This document shows, in pieces, positions 9,294 through 17,544 of a DNA stretch of 64,000 nt. Location of the stretch: the NCBI RefSeq assembly GCF_001875725.1, contig NZ_MLCQ01000022.1, positions 62,001 through 126,000 of the forward strand, given 5' to 3'. The DNA comes from Corynebacterium sp. NML140438 (lineage in GTDB: Bacteria; Actinomycetota; Actinomycetes; Mycobacteriales; Mycobacteriaceae). The position numbers and the translations under genes are program-made. The notes beneath the pieces are model-generated. The model was not told the origin of the DNA, did not search any database, and saw only the letters and a list, made by a program, of their open reading frames with translations. Each line of letters opens with the position of its first letter. Position 1 is the stretch's first letter.

Positions 9294-9329
9294 AAAGGCC
9301 CTGTGGGAATGCTCCCGCGGGGCCTTTTC
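9294..9329 (+). terminator. Terminator of the surface-protein operon
   Basis: AAAGGCCC pairs with GGGCCTTT, with an inner GGGA/TCCC stem around an ATGC loop. The right arm runs straight into TTTTCT. It lies 11 nt after the metalloprotease stop. Confidence 0.85.
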
Positions 9330-9377
9330 TATTAGTGCAGTTTCATGGCGCAAAATCGTGAGTTTGCGCACACCGAG

Positions 9378-9407
9378 TTGGAAGTTCGGCAAGGCGAACT
9401 TTAGAGT
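9378..9407 (+). promoter_or_regulatory. mnt promoter with an inverted-repeat operator in its spacer
   Basis: A -35-like TTGGAA (9378-9383) and a -10-like TAGAGT (9402-9407) are 18 bp apart. The spacer contains most of the perfect inverted repeat AAGTTCG-N6-CGAACTT (9382-9401). A repressor bound there would block RNA polymerase. The candidate repressor is the DtxR-family protein encoded at the end of this cluster, by analogy with MntR control of mntA in C. diphtheriae. Binding is inferred only from position. Confidence 0.5.
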
Positions 9408-9443
9408 TAGTGGGGTACACCTGAGTTTGAAAGGAAACACTTC

Positions 9444-10400
9444 ATGTCACGCACATCCAGGATCCTCACCGCATGCGCACTTGCCTTGGGCGTAGGGCTT
9501 GCAGGCTGCTCGTCTGCCGATGACCACCAGGCGGCACAAGACGGCATCAGCACCGACGGTGCACTGCAGGTCTACGCAACGACGGGCTACCTGGCTGACG
9601 CGATCGCCAACATTGCTCCAGAGGCTGAAGTCACAACGATGGTTGGGCCCGGCGGGGACCCGCACACCTACCAGCCTTCAACGAAGGACATCGATAAGAT
9701 TCAGTCCTCCGATGTGGTGTTCTGGAACGGGCTGCACCTGGAAGCCCAGATGATCAAACAGCTAGAGAGCCTCGGAGAGCGCCAGCTGGCGGTAGGGGAC
9801 CAGCTGCCGAACAGCTTGCTGCTGGACTGGCCAGAAACCGATGCCGAGGGTAACCCGCTGCACGACCCGCACGTGTGGAACAGTCCAGAGGCGTGGAGCC
9901 TGGTCGTTGGCGAAGTAGCGGACAAGCTTGCAGAGGTCGACCCTTCCAAGGCTGACGAGTACCACGAGAATGCTGCGAAGTACCAGGCAGAGATCGCCGA
10001 TGCGAACGAGAAGGCAGCAGCGATGCTGGCGAAGATCACTGGGCCTCGAATCTTGATTACTGGCCACGATGCCTTTAACTACTTCGGTAAGACGTACGGG
10101 TTGGAGGTCCACGCCACGGACTTTGTTTCCACAGAGGCGAAGCTGTCGGCCTCGGAACTCTCGGACCTCGCCGACCTCATCGCGGACAACAAGGTGCCGA
10201 CGATCTTCCAAGACAATCAGGCGAACCCCCAGGCGATCAAGAGCCTGCAGGAGGCTGTGCACGCCCGCGGATGGGATGTCACCATTTCTGACGAGGAGCT
10301 CTTCGCTGACACGCTCGGCCCTACCGCGCCAACGGATACGTACATCGGGGCGTTCCTGCATAACGCTGGAGCTGTCGCTGCAGCGCTTGGAGGTAAGTAA
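9444..10400 (+). CDS. mntA: Metal ABC transporter substrate-binding lipoprotein (Mn/Zn type)
   Basis: A 318-aa cluster A-I (ZnuA/PsaA/MntA family) binding lipoprotein that would capture a divalent metal outside the membrane. The signal peptide ends in lipobox LAGC, with Cys near residue 22. Metal-ligand regions are visible: GGDPHTYQPS near residue 73, DPHVWNSPEAW near 138, ITGHDAFNYFGKTYG, and an FQDNQANPQ segment near the C-terminus. It lacks the long His-rich loop typical of ZnuA, which favours manganese. GAAAGGA lies 9 nt upstream of the ATG. It is first of four genes with 3-nt gap or overlaps, under the operator-bearing promoter at 9378-9407. Zinc or iron specificity cannot be excluded. 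Confidence 0.85.
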   Translation: MSRTSRILTACALALGVGLAGCSSADDHQAAQDGISTDGALQVYATTGYLADAIANIAPEAEVTTMVGPGGDPHTYQPSTKDIDKIQSSDVVFWNGLHLEAQMIKQLESLGERQLAVGDQLPNSLLLDWPETDAEGNPLHDPHVWNSPEAWSLVVGEVADKLAEVDPSKADEYHENAAKYQAEIADANEKAAAMLAKITGPRILITGHDAFNYFGKTYGLEVHATDFVSTEAKLSASELSDLADLIADNKVPTIFQDNQANPQAIKSLQEAVHARGWDVTISDEELFADTLGPTAPTDTYIGAFLHNAGAVAAALGGK

Positions 10401-10403
10401 CCC

Positions 10404-11153
10404 ATGACTACACAGTCGTTCGCGTGCGCCACGCGTAATCTGTCCGTTGCCTACCACCTCGATCCGGTCCTGGAACAGGTGAATGTGCGGGTCCCCAAGG
10501 GCGTCATCATGGGGATCGTCGGGCCGAATGGTGCCGGCAAGTCAACCCTGATCAAGGCGATGCTGGGGCTTATCCCGACGCTGACCGGGGAGACCGAGTT
10601 CTTCGGCCAGCCGCTCAAGGCAGTGCGCCACCGCGTGGGGTACATGCCACAACACGCGAGCGTCGACTGGGACTTTCCTACGACGGTGCTCGACGTGGTG
10701 ACGATGGGTACATACGGGAAGCTGGGCTGGTTCCGCAGGGCGGGGAAGCGCGAACGCGCCGCCGCATACGGCGCCTTGGAACGCGTAGGGATGCAGGATT
10801 TCGCTGGCCGCCAGATCGGTGCACTCTCAGGCGGGCAGCGCCAGCGCGTCTTTCTCGCACGCGGGCTAGTACAGGACCCGGACTTGTTCTTCCTCGACGA
10901 GCCGTTTCAAGGCATTGACGCGAAAAGTGAGGCGACAATTATCGACGTGCTCCGCACCATGCGCGAGAATGGCACAACAATCGTGATGGTGCACCACGAC
11001 CTTTCGACAGTGCCGACGTACTGCGATGCGGTGACGCTGCTGGATAAGACAGTGATTGCATCGGGGCCAGTCTCCTCCACGTTTACGCCGGAAACGATTG
11101 CGCAGGCGTACGGGTTAGGTGCGGACTCGATGGGATTGTTGGGTGTGCTGTGA
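10404..11153 (+). CDS. mntB: Metal ABC transporter ATP-binding protein
   Basis: A 249-aa ATPase subunit that powers the mnt importer on the cytoplasmic face. Walker A is GPNGAGKST (residues about 39-47), the Q-loop region is VGYMPQHASVDWDFP, the signature is LSGGQRQRVFLARG, Walker B is DLFFLDEPFQGID and the switch His is in MVHHD. Length and motifs fit the manganese/zinc ABC family. GGAGGT lies about 10 nt before ATG 10404. Its stop codon overlaps the start of the first permease gene in a TGATG arrangement, implying translational coupling. Confidence 0.9.
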   Translation: MTTQSFACATRNLSVAYHLDPVLEQVNVRVPKGVIMGIVGPNGAGKSTLIKAMLGLIPTLTGETEFFGQPLKAVRHRVGYMPQHASVDWDFPTTVLDVVTMGTYGKLGWFRRAGKRERAAAYGALERVGMQDFAGRQIGALSGGQRQRVFLARGLVQDPDLFFLDEPFQGIDAKSEATIIDVLRTMRENGTTIVMVHHDLSTVPTYCDAVTLLDKTVIASGPVSSTFTPETIAQAYGLGADSMGLLGVL

Positions 11154-12106
11154 TGGGGACGTCGATAAGCCTTAGTGCGTTCTTTGCGAACCACACCTAT
11201 GCCATGGTGTTTTGGGGGACCACCATTATTGGCGCAGTGGCAGGGATGCTTGGGACGTTCGCGTACCTGCGGAAGCAGTCGCTGACCAGTGATGTGATTT
11301 CGCACTCCGCACTACCAGGCACGTTGCTGGCGTTTTTGCTGTGCGTCGGGCTGGGAGTCGACGGCCGTAACATGGTTGCGCTGCTGGTTGGAGCCGTAGT
11401 CACTGGTACGTGCGCGGTGATGGTGGCGAACACGATTACTGCCCGGACGCGGACGTCGATTGACGCGGCGATGGCGATCAGCTTGTCGTTCTTCTTCGGG
11501 TTCGGGATGCTGTTGCTGGACGTGATCACGAACAATCCGTTCCCAGGCAAAGGTGGTATTCAGGACTACCTGTTCGGCAACGCATCCGTGATTACCAGGG
11601 CGGACCTGCGAATCAGCATCATCGTCGGGTTGCTCGCGGTCTGCGTGATGTGCGTGTTGTTTAAGGAGTTCGAGCTGCGCTCCTTCGACCCCGTGCAGTC
11701 CACGATGCTTGGGTTTCGCCCGAGGGTCATCGACACGGTGATGTTCATGACGATCGCGCTTGCGACGGTGATCGGCGTCAAATCTGTCGGGTTGGTGTTG
11801 ATGGTGGCATTCGTCGTAACTCCGCCTGCCGCGGCGCGCCAGTGGGTGCAAACGGTGCCAGCGATGGTCGTGCTCGCGGGCGTGTTTGGAGCCGTCGGCA
11901 GTGGTGCTGGATCCTACTTGTCCATCGCGCTTGGCAACGTGCCGACCGGCCCCGTTATCGTGCTTGTCCTGTTCGCGATGTTTCTGGTGTCGTTCATCTT
12001 CGCCCCGAAGCGAAGCGTCATCGCCCGGGCCCGTTCGCAGCGGCGAGCGACGGCAGCGCTGCGTGCCCGGCTGGAAACAACAGCTTCGGCGGAGGTGGCG
12101 TCGTGA
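11153..12106 (+). CDS. mntC: Metal ABC transporter permease (ABC-3 family), first subunit
   Basis: A 317-aa integral membrane protein of the ABC-3 family with 8-9 hydrophobic helices, forming half of the metal channel. Family features are YLRKQSLTSDVISHSALPGT in the N-terminal third, SIDAAMAISLSFFFGFGMLL, and GVKSVGLVLMVAFVVTPPAAA near the C-terminal helices. The ATG at 11153 overlaps the TGA of the ATPase gene by one base. A GTG at 11150 would add one residue. Its stop overlaps the GTG start of the second permease by two bases. The last about 40 residues are basic and cytoplasmic. Confidence 0.88.
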   Translation: MGTSISLSAFFANHTYAMVFWGTTIIGAVAGMLGTFAYLRKQSLTSDVISHSALPGTLLAFLLCVGLGVDGRNMVALLVGAVVTGTCAVMVANTITARTRTSIDAAMAISLSFFFGFGMLLLDVITNNPFPGKGGIQDYLFGNASVITRADLRISIIVGLLAVCVMCVLFKEFELRSFDPVQSTMLGFRPRVIDTVMFMTIALATVIGVKSVGLVLMVAFVVTPPAAARQWVQTVPAMVVLAGVFGAVGSGAGSYLSIALGNVPTGPVIVLVLFAMFLVSFIFAPKRSVIARARSQRRATAALRARLETTASAEVAS

Positions 12107-13005
12107 GTTTCATCGTCGGAACACTTTTGCTCGCGGTGGTCACGGCGTGCGCATGCGCAGTGCCGGGAGCATTCGTTGTGCTGCGGAAGCACTCCATGCT
12201 CATAGATGCTATCGGGCATGCGATCTTGCCGGGCATTGCCCTGGGGTACTTGTTTACGAACAACCTGAACTCACCGGTGGTGATCGTGTGCGCGGCGCTG
12301 GCCGGTGTGGCGGTGGTCCTCGGCGCACAGTGGCTCGGGGATTCGGGACTCGTGACTGGAGACGCCCCGCAGGGCCTCATCTTCCCGGCACTGTTCAGCG
12401 TGGGCGTCATCCTGATTACGTCCCACTTCTCGAACGTCCACCTGGATACGCACGCGGTGCTCGTCGGCGACTTGAACCTGGCTGCGTGGAATCAGCTTAC
12501 AGTTGGCGGGGCGCAGCTGGGACCGGTGTATCTCTACATCATGCTCGCGGTGCTAGCGCTCAACGTGGTCGCGATTGGTCTTGTGTATCCGCAACTGCTC
12601 GCGTCCACGTTTGATGGCCAGTTCGCGCGCAGCATCGGCATACCAGTGCGCATGCTGTCCGTCGCGTTTATGTTCCTGGTGTCCTTGACTGTCACAGCAG
12701 CGTTCAACGCAGTCGGGGCGATCCTGGTCATTGCGCTGGTGGTCATCCCTGCGGCAGCAGCCAAACAGTTGGCCACGACGGTACCGCGCATGATATTGAT
12801 GGCGGTCCTGCTCGCCGCGGTCGGGGCGGTCGCAGGCTTCGGCGTTGCTTACCTTCTCGACGCCCCTACGTCCGCCACGATGACCGTCATCTACGGGCTT
12901 GAATTCCTCAGCTGCGCCCTCTGGGCACGGCGGGCTCAGCGGTCACCCAGACGGCGTCCGCTGCGCGTTTCCCAAGAGCAAGGGGTGGGTGCTGGCCGTC
13001 GATAA
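12103..13005 (+). CDS. mntD: Metal ABC transporter permease (ABC-3 family), second subunit
   Basis: A 300-aa ABC-3 permease, the likely heterodimer partner of the subunit before it. Shared family features are VLRKHSMLIDAIGHAILPG and FNAVGAILVIALVVIPAAAA. The real start is GTG 12103, with GGAGGTG about 5 nt upstream. The open frame continues far upstream inside the previous gene but is not coding there. The C-terminal tail, rich in Arg and Ser, overlaps the convergent DtxR-family gene by 98 nt, an unusually long overlap for two conserved genes. The tail beyond roughly residue 268 may therefore be a recent readthrough extension. Confidence 0.88.
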   Translation: MSFIVGTLLLAVVTACACAVPGAFVVLRKHSMLIDAIGHAILPGIALGYLFTNNLNSPVVIVCAALAGVAVVLGAQWLGDSGLVTGDAPQGLIFPALFSVGVILITSHFSNVHLDTHAVLVGDLNLAAWNQLTVGGAQLGPVYLYIMLAVLALNVVAIGLVYPQLLASTFDGQFARSIGIPVRMLSVAFMFLVSLTVTAAFNAVGAILVIALVVIPAAAAKQLATTVPRMILMAVLLAAVGAVAGFGVAYLLDAPTSATMTVIYGLEFLSCALWARRAQRSPRRRPLRVSQEQGVGAGRR

Positions 13006-13609
13006 CCACTTCGACAGTGTCAGAAAACGGGGCTGCTTGCTGGGTGCGCAGACGCGTGCCCACCGTGACACCGGAGGTGTCGAAGAACTGCAGCAGGCTC
13101 GGATCACCGTCGGAAACACGCTGGACCACGACGTCGGTGCCTGGTGTAATCGTGCTCAGAGGCTCAGCGTGGAACTGCGGCACGGTGCCGTCGGCGGCGG
13201 GAATGGGGTCGCCGTGTGGGTCGCGGGAAGGATAGTTGAGGTGGGCGTCGAGGCGCTGCAGCATGAATTCCGAAACGGCGTGCTCGAGCACCTCGGCGTC
13301 ATCATGGACCTGGTCCCACGTGTAACCGAGCGTTTCCACGAGGAATGTTTCGATGAGCCGGTGACGGCGAATCATCGCGACGGCGTGCGCGCGGCCTTCC
13401 TCCGTGAGCGTGATGGGCGCGTACGGCTTATGGTGCACATACCCTTGCTGGGCAAGCTTCTTGACGGCATCCGACACGCTCGAGAGCCGAAGCCCCATGT
13501 AATCCGCCAGCACCTTGGTGGTCACCTTCGTGTCTGACCACTCGGTGAGCGCCCAGAGTGACTTGAGGTAGTCCTGTGTACTGGTGGAGAGCTGGGAAAC
13601 GGAATCCAT
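12908..13609 (-). CDS. mntR: DtxR-family metal-dependent transcriptional repressor (MntR-like)
   Basis: A 233-aa regulator. It has an N-terminal winged helix (STSTQDYLKSLWALTEWSDT, then TTKVLADYMGLRLSSVSDAVKKL), a metal-binding/dimerisation domain with HHKPYAPITLTEEGRAHA and RRHRLIETFLVETLGYTWDQ, and a C-terminal FeoA/SH3-like domain. Residues 100-125 carry the Asp/Glu/His ligands typical of the family. It is downstream of a small hypothetical gene on the same strand with a 5-nt gap and overlaps mntD tail-to-tail by 98 nt. It probably represses mntABCD when manganese is sufficient. From memory, C. diphtheriae mntR ends the mntABCD operon in the same direction, so the convergent layout here differs. 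The Mn assignment is inferred. Confidence 0.85.
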   Translation of the reverse strand: MDSVSQLSTSTQDYLKSLWALTEWSDTKVTTKVLADYMGLRLSSVSDAVKKLAQQGYVHHKPYAPITLTEEGRAHAVAMIRRHRLIETFLVETLGYTWDQVHDDAEVLEHAVSEFMLQRLDAHLNYPSRDPHGDPIPAADGTVPQFHAEPLSTITPGTDVVVQRVSDGDPSLLQFFDTSGVTVGTRLRTQQAAPFSDTVEVVIDGQHPPLALGKRAADAVWVTAEPAVPRGRS

Positions 13610-13614
13610 GAGGC

Positions 13615-14022
13615 TTACTGTACAGACTCGAGAATGAACGCGAGGTGCATGGTTTGCAGCTCGAGCTCGCCTTCGGTCGCCGACAGCGAAGCGATTTCCT
13701 TACGCGCCTCAGCGGTCAGCGGGATGACCCATCCGGCGTTGGGGTCGAGTACGGGAATAGCGGGCTTTTTGACGGGTACCCAGGTCACGGTGCGCGCGCC
13801 GGGGCAGATCATCTGGAGTGGGCCGTCGAAACGCTGGAGCTCCGCGAGTGCCGCTGGTGTGGAGGTCACGATGACCAGTCGTTCGTCCGAACCTGGAGAG
13901 AGCGCCGCAGTCGTGACCTTGAGCACCGGGAGCTCCACACGCTCATACTCCGTCGGGTACTCAGCGAGCGCAGGAGCAGCGCCCGCCCCGAACCATTGTT
14001 TAATCTGACCCAACACGCTCAT
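13615..14022 (-). CDS. Hypothetical protein in an operon with the MntR-like gene
   Basis: A 135-aa soluble protein starting MSVLGQIKQWFGAG. It has no signal peptide or membrane helix. It shows a mixed alpha/beta pattern with Pro-rich turns (LPVLKVTTAALSPGSDERL, ICPGARTVTWVPVKKPAIPV). I do not recognise the family. It lies 5 nt upstream of the MntR-like gene on the same strand, so it is co-transcribed with it. The ATG at 14022 has no ribosome site, but TATCGT (14030-14035) ends 7 nt before it, indicating a leaderless transcript. A longer in-frame start at 14058 would overlap the divergent YihY gene and is rejected. Confidence 0.7.
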   Translation of the reverse strand: MSVLGQIKQWFGAGAAPALAEYPTEYERVELPVLKVTTAALSPGSDERLVIVTSTPAALAELQRFDGPLQMICPGARTVTWVPVKKPAIPVLDPNAGWVIPLTAEARKEIASLSATEGELELQTMHLAFILESVQ

Positions 14023-14029
14023 GGTGCAC

Positions 14030-14050
14030 ACGATACCCTGTACTAGGGTA
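14030..14050. promoter_or_regulatory. Compact divergent leaderless promoters with a shared palindrome
   Basis: Only 34 bp separate the divergent starts at 14022 and 14057. A minus-strand -10 (TATCGT, 14030-14035) and a plus-strand -10 (TAGGGT, 14044-14049) each end 7 nt before their start codon. The near-palindrome TACCCT-N5-AGGGTA (14034-14050) overlaps both -10 elements, so one bound protein could control both genes. Confidence 0.5.
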
Positions 14051-14056
14051 AACGCC

Positions 14057-15205
14057 ATGGAACACAGCCAATCGCCTCCGGCGACAGACTACGTCGTGCC
14101 CTATGGTCCCGGCGAACTCGTGCACGTGCCGCAGCACAGCGACAGGCCTGACGTGTTCACAAAAGATAACCGAGTGACGCCGCAGGGCTGGATATACGTG
14201 GCTAAGCGTGTCATTGCGGACTTCTCGGTTGACGCAATGCTTGACCGCGCGGCTGCGCTGACCTACTACGCAGTGTTGTCTATCGCCCCGATGATTCTGG
14301 CGGTCTACTCGATCGCGACGCTGCTGCTGCCACGTGACGAAGCCGCCGTCAACGACATTATCGACGACTTCATCGCCCTCTATGTGCCCGAAGCACTGGA
14401 AGATGAAGCCTTGCGCTTCCTCCTGACGGTGATTGGCACCCCGGCGCAGAGCACGATTGCGCTGGTGGTATCGATCGTGGTCTCGCTTCTTTCCGCATCC
14501 GCGTACGTGCGGTCCTTCTCCCGGAACGCGAACGTCATGTACGGCCGCATGGAGGGGCGCAACCTGGTACGCACGTGGTTCACCATGTGGGTCACCACGC
14601 TGATATTGGTGCTTGGGGTGATCGTGATCATCGTCGGCACGTTTTTGCGCGAGTCAATCGTGAATGGTCTGCTGCAGCCGATCGCGGAACCACTGGGGAT
14701 GACCGAGGCCGTTGATTACCTGACAAAGATCTTCCTGCCGGTCTGGGACTACGCCCGCTTCCCGGTCACTATCGTGACTGCGATCGCGTTGATCTCCATC
14801 CTCTACTTCGTTTCGCCCAACGTTCGGCTGGAGAAGTTCCGCCTGCTGACCCTCGGGTCCTCGATGGCGCTGACGGCGATTTTTATCATTTGGCTTGGCT
14901 TCTCATGGTTCATCGGCACGATAGGGATCTCCAGCGCGTACGGGGCGTTCGGCACAGTGGGCGCCGTCCTTGTGCTGGTCTGGGTGATGAATGTCGTGCT
15001 CCTCGAGGGCGTCAAGATCGACGCGGAAGTGCTGCGCGTGAAGCAACTGCAGGCGGGCTACGACGCCGAAACAATAATCCAGGTCCCGCCGCGCAGCACA
15101 AAAGCGGTCGATTTCCGGCTCAAGGTGCAGCGCTGGATCGACCGCAGTGCCTCCGTACTCAAAGCACAGGAGGACACAGGTCCGGGGGAGGAGCCGGAGG
15201 TCTAG
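14057..15205 (+). CDS. YihY/BrkB family inner-membrane protein
   Basis: A 382-aa polytopic membrane protein of the YihY (formerly RNase BN) family, whose function is unknown. Six hydrophobic helices and family segments DRAAALTYYAVLSIAPMILA, SASAYVRSFSRNANVMYGR, FVSPNVRLEKFRLLTLG and AYGAFGTVGAVLVLVWVMNV are visible. The N-terminus (about 55 residues) and the C-terminus are hydrophilic. Start ATG 14057 fits a leaderless transcript, with TAGGGT ending 7 nt upstream. Its stop overlaps the convergent RF3 gene by 4 nt. The old ribonuclease annotation of this family is wrong and should not be transferred. Confidence 0.88.
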   Translation: MEHSQSPPATDYVVPYGPGELVHVPQHSDRPDVFTKDNRVTPQGWIYVAKRVIADFSVDAMLDRAAALTYYAVLSIAPMILAVYSIATLLLPRDEAAVNDIIDDFIALYVPEALEDEALRFLLTVIGTPAQSTIALVVSIVVSLLSASAYVRSFSRNANVMYGRMEGRNLVRTWFTMWVTTLILVLGVIVIIVGTFLRESIVNGLLQPIAEPLGMTEAVDYLTKIFLPVWDYARFPVTIVTAIALISILYFVSPNVRLEKFRLLTLGSSMALTAIFIIWLGFSWFIGTIGISSAYGAFGTVGAVLVLVWVMNVVLLEGVKIDAEVLRVKQLQAGYDAETIIQVPPRSTKAVDFRLKVQRWIDRSASVLKAQEDTGPGEEPEV

Positions 15206-16848
15206 TCGGCGACGAGCGGTTCCATCGTGAGGTTCGGGTGCTCCTTCTGGATGAAGGCCAGCCGCCACTTATCACCGAACAGAGCGATGAGTTCGCCGTC
15301 GGTGCGCGTGAAGATTTCGACGCCTCGCTGGCGACCAAGCGCTTCCGCGGATTCGGCGTCGGTCCGGCGGGCCACCGAGTACGGGATTGGTTCCGTGATG
15401 GTTTCCACGTTGTACTCCAGCTCCATGCGGGCCTGCATGACCTCGAACTGCATCGGGCCGACGGCCGCCATGACCGGAGCGGCATCGCCACGCAGGTCGT
15501 TGCGCAGGATCTGCACTACGCCTTCCGCATCCAGCTGGTCGAGGGCCTTCCGGAACTGCTTGTACTTGCCCAGCGACTTTGCGCGCAGCGTTTGGAAGTG
15601 TTCCGGTGCGAACTGCGGCATCGGCGGGTACTGCACCTTCTTGCCTGCGTAGATGGTGTCGCCCGGCGCAAGCGAACCGGCGTTGACCAGGCCGATGATG
15701 TCGCCCGGGTAGGCGGTTTCCACGGTGTCGCGGTTTCGCCCGAAGACGGTCAGCGCGTACTTGGTGGAGAACGTGCGGCCACTTTGGGCGTGGGTGACCT
15801 GCATGCCACGGTCGAATTCACCGGAGATGACTCGCATGAACGCCAGCGTGTCGCGGTGGTTCCTATCCATGCCAGCCTGCACTTTGAACACCACACCGGA
15901 AAAGTCGTCGTCGAGGTCACGGTGAGTATCCATCGCGGTTGTTGAGGCCTCGACTGCCTTCGGGTCCGCGTCGCGGCCTTGAGGAGCCGGGGCGATCGCG
16001 CACAGCGTGTCCAAGATTTGGTGGACGCCGAAGTTCAACATTGCGGAGGCGAAGATGATGGGGGAGGTCACGCACTGCTCGAACAAGGTCTGGTCGTGTA
16101 CGGCGCCGTCGGCGGCGAGTAGATCAGCTTCCTCGACGGCGGTCTCCCAGGTTTCGCCCTCGCGGTCAGCAGCCTCATCGGGGGAGTAGTGCTCTTCCGG
16201 TGCGATGGTGGACCCGCCGGCGGTACGGATGAAGTGGATGTAGTTGTCTGCTTCGCCGTCGGCGTTGATGTGGGCGAGGCCGCGGAAGTCGCCAGCCTCG
16301 CCGACAGGCCAGTACAGCGGGGTCGGCTGCAGGTCGATCTCCTGGACAATCTCGTCGACCAGCTCGAGTGGCTCGCGGCCGATGCGGTCCCACTTGTTGA
16401 CCACCGTGACGATCGGCAAGCCGCGCGCCTTGCAGACGCGGAAAAGCTTGAGTGTCTGCGGCTCGAGGCCCTTGGCGGCGTCGATAAGCATGACAGCGGC
16501 ATCGACGGCGGACAGCACGCGGTAGGTGTCCTCGGAGAAGTCGGCGTGACCGGGCGTATCGACCAGGTTGATCATGTACGGCGTGGTCGCCTCCGAGCGC
16601 TCCGGCAGGTACTCGAACTGGAGCGCCGAGGATGCCACGGAGATGCCGCGTTCCTTTTCCATGTCCATCCAGTCGGAGACTGTCGACTTGCGGTTGCCCT
16701 TGCCGTGCACCGCACCTGCCTCCGAAATAACGTGCGCGTGCAGCGCGAGCGCCTCCGTCAGTGTGGACTTACCAGCATCGGGGTGGGCAATAACTGCGAA
16801 CGTGCGGCGACGGTGGGCCTCTGCGCGGGTACCAGTAGACGTGCTCAT
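15202..16848 (-). CDS. prfC: Peptide chain release factor 3
   Basis: A 548-aa translational GTPase that recycles RF1/RF2 from the ribosome. G motifs are HPDAGKST (G1, near residues 22-29), DTPGHADF (G3) and NKWDR (G4). The extended insert KSTVSDWMDMEKERGISV is the switch region typical of RF3 rather than EF-G. The C-terminal domain includes VGPMQFEVMQARMELEYNVE, another RF3 hallmark. The length is normal for RF3 (about 530-550). It ends tail-to-tail with YihY, with a 4-nt overlap. The start ATG at 16848 has no strong ribosome site. RF3 is not universal among actinobacteria, but the family call is firm. Confidence 0.93.
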   Translation of the reverse strand: MSTSTGTRAEAHRRRTFAVIAHPDAGKSTLTEALALHAHVISEAGAVHGKGNRKSTVSDWMDMEKERGISVASSALQFEYLPERSEATTPYMINLVDTPGHADFSEDTYRVLSAVDAAVMLIDAAKGLEPQTLKLFRVCKARGLPIVTVVNKWDRIGREPLELVDEIVQEIDLQPTPLYWPVGEAGDFRGLAHINADGEADNYIHFIRTAGGSTIAPEEHYSPDEAADREGETWETAVEEADLLAADGAVHDQTLFEQCVTSPIIFASAMLNFGVHQILDTLCAIAPAPQGRDADPKAVEASTTAMDTHRDLDDDFSGVVFKVQAGMDRNHRDTLAFMRVISGEFDRGMQVTHAQSGRTFSTKYALTVFGRNRDTVETAYPGDIIGLVNAGSLAPGDTIYAGKKVQYPPMPQFAPEHFQTLRAKSLGKYKQFRKALDQLDAEGVVQILRNDLRGDAAPVMAAVGPMQFEVMQARMELEYNVETITEPIPYSVARRTDAESAEALGRQRGVEIFTRTDGELIALFGDKWRLAFIQKEHPNLTMEPLVAD

Positions 16849-16976
16849 AAGTGCTCAAGCGTAGTCGCAAGGCGGGGGTGATGGACAACCGGCAGCGGGT
16901 AGGGTGAGAAGCGGTGCTATAGTCGCCGAGTTTTGAAAACATTAGGTCTATGTAACGCAAGACTGTGAGGTTTGTG

Positions 16977-17531
16977 ATGAAAGTCGGAATCGTGCTCGGG
17001 TCCATTCGCCAAGGTCGCTTCGGCGAGCAAGTTGCGCACTGGGTCGCTGACGCCGCAGCGAACAGTCCCGACGTCACTTACGAGATCCTGGACCTCCAGG
17101 AGTTCCAGGTGCCGCTACTCGACACCACCACGCTGCCAGGGGGCGCGAACAAGCAGTACGCCGACGAGCGAGTTGCCGCCTGGTCCCGCGCGGTCGACGG
17201 CTGCGATGGCTACATCTTCGTCACCCCCGAGCACAACCACTCCGTGCCTGGTGCGATGAAGAACGCCTACGACAGTCTCAGCGACGAGTGGGCCATGAAG
17301 CCGGTGGCATTCGTCGGCTACAGTGCAGACGGCGCGATTCGTGCAGTGGAGCACTGGCGTCAGATCGTCGCGAACTTCTCCATGTTCGACGTTCGCAACC
17401 AGGTCGCCCTTTCACTTTTCGACGACGCCACCAACGGCACCCTTACCCCGCGTCCTCAGAAGAACACCGACCTGACGAAGATGCTGAATGCGCTGGAACA
17501 GTTCTTGCGTCACCACCACGATTCCCAGTAG
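16977..17531 (+). CDS. NADPH-dependent FMN reductase family protein
   Basis: A 184-aa flavodoxin-fold protein of the NADPH-dependent FMN reductase family. The N-terminal phosphate-binding loop is GSIRQGRFGEQV. VTPEHNHSVPGAMKNAYDSL follows as the second flavin-contact segment, and the protein has the usual compact length. Such enzymes reduce FMN or quinones and often act in redox stress. ATG 16977 is preferred because GAGG lies 7 nt upstream. It is a single gene, convergent with the pth gene after it (13-nt gap). The physiological substrate is unknown. Confidence 0.85.
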   Translation: MKVGIVLGSIRQGRFGEQVAHWVADAAANSPDVTYEILDLQEFQVPLLDTTTLPGGANKQYADERVAAWSRAVDGCDGYIFVTPEHNHSVPGAMKNAYDSLSDEWAMKPVAFVGYSADGAIRAVEHWRQIVANFSMFDVRNQVALSLFDDATNGTLTPRPQKNTDLTKMLNALEQFLRHHHDSQ

Positions 17532-17544
17532 GTGCCACCGTGGG

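Noticed and set aside
12908..13537. Plus-strand frame covering the MntR-like gene
   Set aside because: It is antisense to a clear DtxR-family protein; only the first 98 bp are shared with the true mntD C-terminus, in a different frame.
14890..16881. Long plus-strand frames opposite prfC
   Set aside because: RF3 motifs are intact on the minus strand and the frames show no similarity to anything.
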